A stretch of 64,000 bases of DNA, from positions 1 to 64,000 of the forward strand of contig LSKF01000120.1 in assembly GCA_001556995.1 (NCBI GenBank), written 5' to 3'. Below are positions 34,940 to 43,292 of this stretch, in pieces (the stretch's first letter is position 1; each line of letters begins with the position of its first letter). The translations under genes were made by a program, and so were the position numbers. The notes under the pieces are model-generated. The model saw nothing but the letters and a program-made list of their open reading frames with translations, searched no databases and was not told the DNA's origin. The DNA comes from Erythrobacteraceae bacterium CCH12-C2. GTDB taxonomy: Bacteria; Pseudomonadota; Alphaproteobacteria; Sphingomonadales; Sphingomonadaceae.

Positions 34940-36208
34940 ATGCACAGCAAGCGACACAAGGCCACCGAGTGTAGCGATGCGGCCGCGCTGACCGCTAGCT
35001 TCCGCTCAACCCGTGCGTTGACGGAAGGCTTGGTCGCTCTGCTCAGCGATGCCGATGCCAGCTTGCAGTCTATGGAGGATGCGTCCCCGGCCAAGTGGCA
35101 CCTCGCGCACACCACGTGGTTCTGGGAAACCTTCCTGCTGCGCGATCATGCGCCGGGATATCGGCTGTACCGCGAGGATTGGCCGTTCCTGTTCAATTCC
35201 TATTACGAGGCGGAAGGCGCACGGATTGCGCGGGCCGCGCGTGGGTTGCTTTCGAGGCCCACGCTGGACGAGGTGCTGGCATGGCGCGCGGTCGTGACCG
35301 AGGCCATGATGCCGCTGGTGAACGATCCGGCGCTCGCCGATCTGATCGCGCTGGGTATCGCGCATGAGCAGCAGCACATTGAATTGCTGCTGACCGACAT
35401 CAAGCATGCCCTGTTCCAGAACCCGCTGGGCCCGGCGATGTGGGACGGGACGCCCCCGCCGGCCACCGCGCCTGCTGCGCCGCTCGGCTGGCACCGCCAT
35501 CCCGGCGGGATCGCGCTGGTTGGCCATCAGGAGGCAGGCTTTGCCTTCGACAATGAAGGCCCGCGCCACCGGGTCTTGCTCGAACCCTTCGCGCTGGCTG
35601 ATCGGCTGGTGACCAATGGCGAATGGGACGCCTTCATCGAAGATGGCGGCTATGCCGACCCGCGCCTGTGGCTTGCCGACGGCTGGGCCTGGGTGCAGCG
35701 CGAGCGGATCGCCGCGCCGCTCTACTGGCGGGATGATCAACATTTTACCCACCAAGGCTGGCAGGTGCGCGACGCGAACGCGCCGGTCACCCACATCTCC
35801 CATTTCGAGGCTGATGCCTTCGCCACGTGGGCAGGCGCGCGGCTGCCGACCGAGTTCGAATGGGAGGCGATTGCGCGCGGGCAGGATGGGGCTTCGGCGG
35901 CGCCAGCGCATGATCCAGCGCTGGGGAACCAACTCGATCATGCCAGGGCCCCGAACCCCACAGGCAGCCCCGGCCTGTTCGGCGATTGCTGGCAATTCAC
36001 CCGCTCGGCCTACCTGCCCTACCCCGGCTTCCGCGTCGCCGACGGTGCGGTCGGCGAGTACAATGGCAAGTTCATGAGCGGGCAGGTGGTGCTGCGCGGG
36101 GCATCCTGCGCGACTGTCCGGGGGCATTCGCGCGCCTCTTATCGCAATTTCTTTTACCCCCATCAGCGCTGGCAATTTACTGGCCTGCGCCTTGCCAAGG
36201 ACGCGTGA
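34940..36208 (+). CDS. egtB: Ergothioneine sulfoxide synthase EgtB
   Basis: A 422-residue non-haem iron oxygenase that joins hercynine with cysteine or gamma-glutamylcysteine to a sulfoxide. The DinB-like N-terminal domain supplies the iron ligands: His57 in WHLAHTTW and His142/His146 in HEQQHIE. The C-terminal FGE-sulfatase-like domain (about 165-420) has RLPTEFEWEAIARG, VLRGASC and SYRNFFYPHQRW. ATG 34940 is set by AGGAG; ATG 34895 would add 15 non-family residues. It is followed one base later by egtD. Confidence 0.95.
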   Translation: MHSKRHKATECSDAAALTASFRSTRALTEGLVALLSDADASLQSMEDASPAKWHLAHTTWFWETFLLRDHAPGYRLYREDWPFLFNSYYEAEGARIARAARGLLSRPTLDEVLAWRAVVTEAMMPLVNDPALADLIALGIAHEQQHIELLLTDIKHALFQNPLGPAMWDGTPPPATAPAAPLGWHRHPGGIALVGHQEAGFAFDNEGPRHRVLLEPFALADRLVTNGEWDAFIEDGGYADPRLWLADGWAWVQRERIAAPLYWRDDQHFTHQGWQVRDANAPVTHISHFEADAFATWAGARLPTEFEWEAIARGQDGASAAPAHDPALGNQLDHARAPNPTGSPGLFGDCWQFTRSAYLPYPGFRVADGAVGEYNGKFMSGQVVLRGASCATVRGHSRASYRNFFYPHQRWQFTGLRLAKDA

Positions 36209-36209
36209 G

Positions 36210-37196
36210 ATGACGGCTAATCCGGGTCTGAGACTGGTTGAACGCGACCAAAGCGGAGTCGATCTCGCCTTCCGTGCCGATGTGCTGCTGGGCCTTGCCC
36301 AAAGCCAGAAAGCCGTGCCTGCCCGCTGGTTCTATGATGATGCCGGATCGCAGCTGTTCGAGGATATTACCCGCCTTCCCGAATATTACCCGACCCGCGC
36401 CGAAACCGCGATCCTGCGGGAACGGGCCGGCGAGATCGCCGATCTGATCGGGCCGGGGCGGGCGGTGGTGGAGTTCGGCTCGGGCTCCTCGGTCAAGACC
36501 CCGCTGCTGCTGTCGGCGATCCAGCCTTCGGCCTACGTCCCGCTCGATATCGCGGGCGATTTCCTGCGGGCGTCCTCGGCGGCGCTTGCGGCGAAGTTTC
36601 CGGGCCTGCCGGTCTACCCGGTGGAGGCGGATTTCATGCGCCGGACCGAACTGCCGAGCGAGGTCGCTGACCTGCCCAAGCTCGGGTTCTTCCCCGGATC
36701 CACCATCGGCAACATGATCGCCCGCACCGCTACCGATCTGCTGCGCTCGATGCGCGAGACCTTGGGCGAGGGGGCGCTGCTGCTGATCGGAATGGACCTC
36801 GTCAAGGATGAGCGGGTGCTGCTCGCCGCCTATGATGATGCCGCAGGGGTGACCGCGCAGTTCAACCTCAACCTCCTCACCCGCATCAACCGTGAGCTTG
36901 ATGGCGATATTCCGGTGGAGGCATTCGCGCATGAGGCGCGCTGGAACGATCCCTTCGCCCGCATCGAAATGCATTTGGTAGCGCGCGAGGATGTGCGCTT
37001 CACGGTCAGCGGCCAGAGCTTCGCGATGCAGGCGGGGGAGACGATCCACACGGAAAACAGCCACAAGTTCACCGATCGTTCCTCTCAGCAGATGCTGGCA
37101 TCGGGCGGGTGGGAGCCGCGTGCGCGTTGGACCGATCCGGAGGGGCAATTCTCGCTGCTGATGGCTGAGGCACGCCCGCCGCGTTCCGCACCCTGA
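36210..37196 (+). CDS. egtD: L-histidine N-alpha-methyltransferase EgtD
   Basis: Trimethylates histidine to hercynine with three S-adenosylmethionines, the first step to ergothioneine. The 328-residue protein has the WFYDDAGSQLFEDITRLPEYYPTRAE opening that shapes the histidine pocket, the AdoMet loop VVEFGSGSS (87-94), FPGSTIGN and the NRELDGDI segment near the C-terminal half. The ATG lies one base after the egtB stop, so the order egtB-egtD is an operon. Confidence 0.95.
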   Translation: MTANPGLRLVERDQSGVDLAFRADVLLGLAQSQKAVPARWFYDDAGSQLFEDITRLPEYYPTRAETAILRERAGEIADLIGPGRAVVEFGSGSSVKTPLLLSAIQPSAYVPLDIAGDFLRASSAALAAKFPGLPVYPVEADFMRRTELPSEVADLPKLGFFPGSTIGNMIARTATDLLRSMRETLGEGALLLIGMDLVKDERVLLAAYDDAAGVTAQFNLNLLTRINRELDGDIPVEAFAHEARWNDPFARIEMHLVAREDVRFTVSGQSFAMQAGETIHTENSHKFTDRSSQQMLASGGWEPRARWTDPEGQFSLLMAEARPPRSAP

Positions 37197-37227
37197 AACC
37201 GGCGCGCCCCTCGCGCGTTGGCGGGGG

Positions 37228-38196
37228 ATGAACGAACACACGGACATCTGCATCATCGGCGGCGGCATGGCGGGGCTCTCCGCAGCAGTCGCGCTCGCCG
37301 GTTTGGACCAGAGCATCATCGTGCTCGACAAGGGCCGCGGCCCCGGCGGGCGGATGGCGGCACGGCGGGTGGAGATAGCCGGGCAGCAGGTCAGTTTTGA
37401 CCACGGCGCGCAATATTTCACCGCGCGCGATCCTGCTTTTCAGGAACAAGTCGCCGCATGGGAAGGCGCAGGCGTCGCGGCGCGCTGGCCAGCGGCGGGC
37501 GATGATGCGTGGGTCGGCACGCCGGGGATGAACGCCCCGATCCGTGCCATGGCGGCAGGCCTCGATGTGCGCTGGGGCGTTCGGGCCGAGCAACTGCGGC
37601 GCGATGGCTTGCGCTGGCATGTCGAGGCGGGGGAGCACAGCTTCACCGCTGCCACCGTGCTGGTCGCGGTTCCCGCCGAGCAAGCAGCCGTGCTGCTGGC
37701 CGACATCGCGCCCGATCTTGCCATGCTTGCTGGCGGCGTGACCTCCGCGCCGTGCTGGGCGGTTATGGCTGCCTTTGCCGAGCCGCTCTCTATCACCGCC
37801 GACACCTTCCGCTCAGACACCGCGCCGATCAGCTGGGCGGCGCGCAATTCCGCGAAGCCGGGGCGCGGTGGCGGGGAGACTTGGGTGATCCACGCCTCGC
37901 CCCATCGCAGCCGCGCGCTGATCGACCTGCCCAAGGACGAGGCCGCTGCCACGCTCCTCGCGGATTTCTTCGCCGCCACCGGCACCGAACCAGTCGCACC
38001 GACCCACCTCGACGCGCATCGCTGGCTCTATGCCCTGCCGCAAGCGTTGAAGGGCGAGGGCGCGCGGTTTGATCCCGACCTCAGGCTCGGCATCGCCGGG
38101 GATTACTGCCACAGCCCGCGCGTGGAAGGGGCGTGGCTCTCCGGCCGCCGCCTTGCTGCGATGGTTTGCGGGGCGCTCGCCGAAAGCCCCGCCTGA
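37228..38196 (+). CDS. FAD-dependent amine oxidase-like protein, renalase family
   Basis: A 322-residue flavoprotein. The Rossmann FAD motif is ICIIGGGMAGLSAAVALAG followed by DKGRGPGGRMAARR; a PGMNAPIRAMAAGL segment and a C-terminal GIAGDYCHSPRVEGAWLSGRRLAAM complete the fold. Bacterial renalase-like proteins oxidise aberrant dihydro forms of NAD(P)H or amines. It starts 31 bases after egtD, so it may be co-transcribed, but a role in ergothioneine metabolism is not established. Confidence 0.85.
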   Translation: MNEHTDICIIGGGMAGLSAAVALAGLDQSIIVLDKGRGPGGRMAARRVEIAGQQVSFDHGAQYFTARDPAFQEQVAAWEGAGVAARWPAAGDDAWVGTPGMNAPIRAMAAGLDVRWGVRAEQLRRDGLRWHVEAGEHSFTAATVLVAVPAEQAAVLLADIAPDLAMLAGGVTSAPCWAVMAAFAEPLSITADTFRSDTAPISWAARNSAKPGRGGGETWVIHASPHRSRALIDLPKDEAAATLLADFFAATGTEPVAPTHLDAHRWLYALPQALKGEGARFDPDLRLGIAGDYCHSPRVEGAWLSGRRLAAMVCGALAESPA

Positions 38197-38200
38197 CGCT

Positions 38201-39691
38201 TCAGGCGGCGGTGCTCGCGTCGATCGCGTCAACGATCCGCGCCATATCCGCCGCCAGCCGCGCGGTCATGGCGGCATCGTCCATCGCGTCGAACGCGGTC
38301 ACTTGCGGCATCGAAATCCCCACCCGCAAGGTTGCGCCCCAACGCCCATCGGCGAGCTTCACGCATTTGACCGGCTGCCCCAGCCGCACATCGCGCGCCA
38401 CCAGCGCCTTGTGCAGCGCCACCGCCTGATCGAAATCGGGCGTGCCGGGCAGGGCGGTGAGATCGATGGTTGAGAGCGTGCGCATTTCGACCGGGTGGCT
38501 GTCCCCCTCGGCCCGCGCACCGGGCTCGTAGGGGGCAAGCCGCCGCCCGCCCAGCCGCGCGACAAAGGCCGTCCGTACCGCCGCGTGGAAGGCGAGCACC
38601 ACCCGCTCGACCCGCGCGATCGGGATTGCCTGAAACCGCTCCAGCTCGAAAATGCTCGCTTCCAGCCGCAGCAGCAGGCCGAGGTTCGCTTCCTCGGGCA
38701 ATTGCGCTGCGGCCGGCCAGTCGCAGGGCCATTCGGCGCGGCGGAAGATCGCGGTAAGGCCGCTCGGCAATTCGGCGGCGCGTTCCACCACCGCCTGCGG
38801 CACCAGCGCAAACCCGCTGAACGGCGGGCCGCCCATGAATTTCGAACCCGTCAGCATGACGATGCACCCGCGCGCCAGATAGGCATGGATCGCATCGCTG
38901 GTGATCCGCGCCTGACAGGCATCGACGATGAAGCTGACCGCATCGCCATGACGCGCGGTGAGCGCGTCGATATGCGCGAAGTGGGGGACCACGAGGCCGG
39001 TCTTGCTGCCATGGAGCACGTGCACAAGCGTGTGCCGCCCTGCCGCCTTGGCCTCGGTCACCGCAGCCTCGACCGCTTCGGCGATTTCGGCGGCGCTGAA
39101 GGCGCGGCCTGCGCCGTCGCGGACCGGGATGTTGTAAAGCTCGGCACTGGCAGGCAGCGCCCCGCCGATGGGGTCGCCCTTCGTAACCTTGACGCCGCGC
39201 GCGGTCTCGCTTGCGAAGAATTGACCGCTCGCCGAATAGATGCAGCCCGAGCCGACCTCGTCTGCGCCGATCAGGATGTTGCGGATCCCCTTGGCTCCGC
39301 GTCCCTTGGCATGGGCAAGGCCGAGATATTCGAGGTCGGTGCCCGACGCGGCGAAGACGACCGTGGCAGGCGTGGTGACGCCGTAAGCGGCGAGAATCCG
39401 CGCCCGCAAGCCATCGAGCGCGGCGGCATAGCCCGAAGGTGAGAGCGCCCCATCAGGAGCAATCTGCTCCAACCGCCCGAGGCAATGCGCAAAGGCATCG
39501 GCCGAAATGTCGTTGGCGGTCGAGGAAGCATAGGCCACGGTCGGCACCGGCCAGGGCGAGCTCATGTATTGATTGCGGCGGGTGGCGGGATCGATCACGA
39601 TCCGGGCATCGCCGCCTTGGCTGAGCAGTCGGCCGAGCCGCTCATCGGGCGTCTCGCCGCCCGCAGCGGTCTTTGTTTCGGGCTGGTTCAT
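38201..39691 (-). CDS. PLP-dependent fold-type-I enzyme of unrecognised family
   Basis: A 496-residue cytoplasmic protein. Fold-type-I landmarks are visible: the phosphate-cradle segment ASGTDLEYL (about 115-123), the pyridine-binding Asp257 in VDACQAR and the likely Schiff-base Lys284 in LTGSKFMGGPPFSG. It is longer than a normal aminotransferase and does not match class I/II, III, V or decarboxylase signatures that I know. A conserved Asp/Gln pair (VDACQ) loosely recalls class V. ATG 39691 is chosen. It is divergent from the ATP-grasp/nucleotidyltransferase pair, which may be functional partners. Confidence 0.75.
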   Translation of the reverse strand: MNQPETKTAAGGETPDERLGRLLSQGGDARIVIDPATRRNQYMSSPWPVPTVAYASSTANDISADAFAHCLGRLEQIAPDGALSPSGYAAALDGLRARILAAYGVTTPATVVFAASGTDLEYLGLAHAKGRGAKGIRNILIGADEVGSGCIYSASGQFFASETARGVKVTKGDPIGGALPASAELYNIPVRDGAGRAFSAAEIAEAVEAAVTEAKAAGRHTLVHVLHGSKTGLVVPHFAHIDALTARHGDAVSFIVDACQARITSDAIHAYLARGCIVMLTGSKFMGGPPFSGFALVPQAVVERAAELPSGLTAIFRRAEWPCDWPAAAQLPEEANLGLLLRLEASIFELERFQAIPIARVERVVLAFHAAVRTAFVARLGGRRLAPYEPGARAEGDSHPVEMRTLSTIDLTALPGTPDFDQAVALHKALVARDVRLGQPVKCVKLADGRWGATLRVGISMPQVTAFDAMDDAAMTARLAADMARIVDAIDASTAA

Positions 39692-39800
39692 GGCGGCGCC
39701 CTTAGCCCAAGTGTGCCGCAAAATGGTAGCGGTTGATTTGCGCCGCCATTGCGACCAATAGGCCGCGTTTCATCCTTCAAGCCCATGGACCCTGATCGCC

Positions 39801-40814
39801 GTGACGCAAACCATTCGTCCCACCCGGATCCCCGACGAGGCCAAGCAGCGCCTTACCGTGCTGTTCATCGCCAAGCACGCGCTGGGCGATGGTTCCCTGC
39901 ACCCCGAAGATGGCAACCATGCGATCTATCACCACGAGGTGCGCACGATCCTCGAAGGGATCGGCATGGGGCTAAAGGTCGCAAACAATTACAATGCCTT
40001 GTTTGAGAAGCCCGAAGGGGTCGATTTCGTCTTCCCGCTGCTCAACCGCGGCGGCTTTCTCAATTCGGAAATGATGCTGCCGCTGCTCTGCACACGGTTA
40101 GGCCTGCCCTATGTCGGGGCGACGCCGATCCTGCGGGGCCTTTCGGACGACAAGCATCTCTCCAAGCTCGAGGCGCATGCACGCGGTGTTCCGACCGCGC
40201 CTTGGGCGATCTTCCGCCGCGGTGCGCCGGTTGATGTGGCGATTTGCCCCCCAGCCGAGCGCTGGGTGATCAAGCCCAACGCCTCCTCGGCGAGCTGGGG
40301 CGTGCAGGACGCGACTGACGCCGCGGGGCTGGAGAAGGCGATTGCCTCGGTCCATGCCGATGGCCATGATGCGATTGTCGAGCCCTTCCTTGTCGGTAGC
40401 GATGTCGAAGTGCCGGTGATCACGGCTAATGGCCGCCCGACGATCATGCCGATGATGCAGTTCCTGCAAGCGGACCCTGCGCACCTGCGCACCTATTACG
40501 AAAAGCGCGATCTGGTTGACCGGTCGAACAAGTACAGCCTCGTTGCCTATGATCGCCCGGACATGGTGGCGCGCATCACCGAGATGACCGAGGCCTTGAT
40601 GGGCATTTTCGAACCCTTCGATTACGGGCGGTTCGAATTCCGGGTCGATGATGCGAGCGGTCGGATCGACTTCCTTGAGGTCAATCTCAACTGCAATCTG
40701 TGGTCGGAAAAGGTGTTTGGCCGCTCGGCGCTGCTCGCCGGCTTGACGCAGGAAGAGCTGATCGAGACCATCGTTGCGGAAAGCATGTTGCGCCAGGGCC
40801 TGTTCGCGCAATGA
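39801..40814 (+). CDS. ATP-grasp ligase, D-Ala-D-Ala-ligase-like
   Basis: A 337-residue ATP-grasp enzyme with the Ddl architecture: N-terminal domain with DFVFPLLNRGG (replacing the Ddl ALHG loop), central domain with SDDKHLSK, GVPTAPW and Lys158 in VIKPNASSAS, Glu194 in VEPFLVGSD, and metal ligands Glu293/Asn295 in FLEVNLN. The segment after it reads NCNLWSEK instead of the PGMT-type loop of Ddl, so the second substrate is not D-alanine. It probably forms an amide between a carboxylate and an amine. The GTG start overlaps no gene; its stop overlaps the next start (ATGA). Confidence 0.8.
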   Translation: MTQTIRPTRIPDEAKQRLTVLFIAKHALGDGSLHPEDGNHAIYHHEVRTILEGIGMGLKVANNYNALFEKPEGVDFVFPLLNRGGFLNSEMMLPLLCTRLGLPYVGATPILRGLSDDKHLSKLEAHARGVPTAPWAIFRRGAPVDVAICPPAERWVIKPNASSASWGVQDATDAAGLEKAIASVHADGHDAIVEPFLVGSDVEVPVITANGRPTIMPMMQFLQADPAHLRTYYEKRDLVDRSNKYSLVAYDRPDMVARITEMTEALMGIFEPFDYGRFEFRVDDASGRIDFLEVNLNCNLWSEKVFGRSALLAGLTQEELIETIVAESMLRQGLFAQ

Positions 40815-41614
40815 CCACGGCTTCGGCGCTTGTCCTGGCCGGACGCCGCGATGGCAGCATTGATCCCCTCGCGGCGGCGCACGGGGTGGCCGACAAGTGC
40901 CTCGTGCCGGTGCTGGGAACGCCCTGCATCGAGCATGTGCTGGGGGCGCTCGCTGAGACGCCCGCGATTGGCCAGATTGTCGTGTCGATCAATGATCCTG
41001 CCATTCTGGCTGGCCTGCCAACCGCCGATCGCCTGATCGCCGAGGGTCGGCTGACCGCGATCCGGGCCGAGGTCAATCTTGCCCAAAGCGTGATCGCCGC
41101 TGCCGCGCACGCGCCGTTTCCGCTGCTGGTAACCACCGCCGACAACGTGCTGATGACGCCCGAATCGATTGCGCTGATGATCGCCGGCGCGGGCGATGCC
41201 GATGCCGCCGCCGCCTTCGCGCGCAAGGCCGATATTCTGGCCGCCCACCCGGAAGGCCAGCGGCGGTTCTATGAATTTGCCGATGACGGCTATTCCAACT
41301 GCAACACCTACTGGATCGCGCGCCCCGAAGTGCTGCGGGTGGTCGAAATTTTCCGCGAGGGCGGGCAGTTCGCCAAGAACCCGCGCCGGGTGGTGGCAGC
41401 CTTTGGCCTCATCAACACGCTGATGTTCCGGCAGGGCTGGCTCAGCCTAGAAGCGGCGCTGCGGCGGGTGTCGAAGCGGATGAAGCTGAAGCTGGTGCCC
41501 GTGGTGATGGCCGACGGCAGTTATGCCATCGACGTCGACAACGAGCGCACCCATGGCTGCGCCACCGAAATCATGGTGCGCCGCCGTCAGGCTGCCATCG
41601 GCGCGGGGCAATAG
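40811..41614 (+). CDS. MobA-like nucleotidyltransferase
   Basis: A 267-residue nucleotidyltransferase of the MobA/IspD/CobY fold. The N-terminal loop LAGRRDG...ADKCLVPVLGTPCIEHV corresponds to the NTP-binding LAGG...K-PL-G-P-L motif, with an unusually long insertion before the Lys. TTADNVLMTP holds the metal-binding Asp. It should activate a phosphorylated small molecule with a nucleotide. Translationally coupled to the ATP-grasp gene. The last 28 bases overlap the convergent halogenase-like gene. Confidence 0.78.
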   Translation: MTTASALVLAGRRDGSIDPLAAAHGVADKCLVPVLGTPCIEHVLGALAETPAIGQIVVSINDPAILAGLPTADRLIAEGRLTAIRAEVNLAQSVIAAAAHAPFPLLVTTADNVLMTPESIALMIAGAGDADAAAAFARKADILAAHPEGQRRFYEFADDGYSNCNTYWIARPEVLRVVEIFREGGQFAKNPRRVVAAFGLINTLMFRQGWLSLEAALRRVSKRMKLKLVPVVMADGSYAIDVDNERTHGCATEIMVRRRQAAIGAGQ

Positions 41615-43098
41615 CGCTTAAGGTAATCGCCGTGCCCCGGCATGTGCTGGACGAGGTAGCGGATCGATTTCTCCATCTCGTCGACCTCGTGCCGGGTCTT
41701 GGCCGGGTCGAGCGCGTCGGCCATGGCGTTGTGCCCGCCCATCGTGATCCCCTGACCCATCATCACCGCCGCCCAGCTGGTTTCGGTGAAGAGCTCGTCC
41801 TCCTCGCGGAAGATTTGGCCATTGGCCTTGAACAGCTCCACTTTCTCGGTGAGGCTGTCGGGTACGTCCATCGTGCGTACATAGTTCCAGAAGTCGGAAT
41901 CGGTGCGTTGGGTGGCGTTGTAGTGCAGGATCAGGAAGTCGCGGATGCGGGCATATTCGCGGCCCGTGAGGCGGTTGAAAGTGTCCTCCTGCACTTGCGT
42001 GATCCCGTCGAGCGAGAGCAGCGAAATCAGCTTGTCGATCCCGGTGTTGATGAGGTGGATCGAGGTTGATTCCAAGGGCTCCATGAACCCTGCGGCAAGG
42101 CCGAGCGCCACGACATTCTTGTTCCAGAACTTCTTGCGGCGTCCCGTGGTGAAGCGCAGCCAGTTGGGCTCGGCCTGCGGCTTGCCCGCGATGTTGCCGA
42201 GCAGGATGTCGAGCGCCTCTTGGTCCTCCATGTAGCTTGAGCAATAGACGTGGCCATTGCCGTTGCGGTGCTGGAGCGGCACCTGCCATTGCCATCCGGC
42301 GCGGTGCGCGGTCGCGCGGGTGAAGGGCGGGGGCGGGCTGCCGTCCTCGCGCTGGCATGGGAGGGCGACTGCGCGGTTGCAGGGGAGGTAATGGCTCCAG
42401 TCGTCATAGCCGGTCTTGAGGGCCTGCTCGATCAACAGGCCGCGAAAGCCCGAGCAATCGATGAACAGGTCGCCCGCAAAGGAACGTCCATCATCGAGCG
42501 TCACGCTGGTGACGAAGCCGCTCTCGCCATCCAGCGTAACGTCCGCCACGCGGCCCTCGTGCCGCACCACGCCGCGCTCTTCGGCAAAGCGGCGCAGGAA
42601 CGCGGCATAACGCCCCGCATCCAGGTGGTAGGCGTAATTGACCGGCGGCAGATCCTCGCGGGCGTAATCTTCGGTTCGGGCGAACTTGCCGAAATAGGCG
42701 GCCATGGTTTCCAGGTTGAAGACCTGGATCGGGCGCTTGTCCCCCGCGCGGGCCAAGCGGTGCCAGACGTGGTGGAAGCTGATCCCGCCCATCGTGTAGC
42801 CATAGGCGCCGAAGGGGTGGATATAGCTGTCGCCAATCCGGTTCCAGTTTTCGAATTGGATGCCGAGCTTGAAGGTGCCGCCGACGGCAGACAGCATTTC
42901 GCTTTCCTTGATCCCCAGCAGGTCGTTGAAGCCGACGAAGGGCGGGATCGTGGCCTCGCCTACGCCAACCGTGCCGATCGCTTCGGATTCGATGAGCGCG
43001 ATTTCCACTGGCCGCCCGGCCTTGATGCGCGATAGCGCCGCTGCCGCCATCCAGCCGGCTGTGCCCCCGCCCACGATGATAATCCGCTCAATTGCCAT
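41587..43098 (-). CDS. Tryptophan-halogenase-type flavin-dependent halogenase
   Basis: A 503-residue FADH2-dependent halogenase homologue. All catalytic landmarks are present: FAD motif GGGTAGW (10-16), GVGEATIP, catalytic Lys77 in TFKLGIQFENW, the diagnostic W-x-W-x-(I/V)-P as WQWQVP (269-274) and Glu343 in PLESTSIH. The true substrate of such proteins beside TonB receptors in sphingomonads and caulobacters is largely unknown; free indoles are one possibility. It is divergent from the TonB receptor, sharing a 194-base promoter region with a LacI-type operator. Confidence 0.9.
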   Translation of the reverse strand: MAIERIIIVGGGTAGWMAAAALSRIKAGRPVEIALIESEAIGTVGVGEATIPPFVGFNDLLGIKESEMLSAVGGTFKLGIQFENWNRIGDSYIHPFGAYGYTMGGISFHHVWHRLARAGDKRPIQVFNLETMAAYFGKFARTEDYAREDLPPVNYAYHLDAGRYAAFLRRFAEERGVVRHEGRVADVTLDGESGFVTSVTLDDGRSFAGDLFIDCSGFRGLLIEQALKTGYDDWSHYLPCNRAVALPCQREDGSPPPPFTRATAHRAGWQWQVPLQHRNGNGHVYCSSYMEDQEALDILLGNIAGKPQAEPNWLRFTTGRRKKFWNKNVVALGLAAGFMEPLESTSIHLINTGIDKLISLLSLDGITQVQEDTFNRLTGREYARIRDFLILHYNATQRTDSDFWNYVRTMDVPDSLTEKVELFKANGQIFREEDELFTETSWAAVMMGQGITMGGHNAMADALDPAKTRHEVDEMEKSIRYLVQHMPGHGDYLKRYCPAPMAA

Positions 43099-43201
43099 GA
43101 TTTCCTCAATCCCTGCCTGGGCGCCCACCGCTGTTATCGCGGGTTTCAGCTGCGCCGCCAAGTGTTGCCAAGATGCAATATGAACCCGAGATTACAAGTC
43201 T

Positions 43202-43215
43202 TGAGAACGCTCACA
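43202..43215. promoter_or_regulatory. LacI-type operator upstream of the TonB receptor
   Basis: TGAGAACGCTCACA has the central CG and the approximate dyad typical of LacI-family operators. Flanking bases extend it to arms TCTTG / CAAGA. It lies 78 bases before the receptor ATG and about 100 bases before the halogenase start, between divergent genes. It is 11/14 identical to the site before GH3 at 49878-49891. The LacI gene is two genes downstream. Confidence 0.6.
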
Positions 43216-43292
43216 AGATGCGCTAACACTGTGCGCGTAACCCAAGTGACCGGCACGAATCTGTCACAGGGATAGGGGAGGTTTGAAACATC

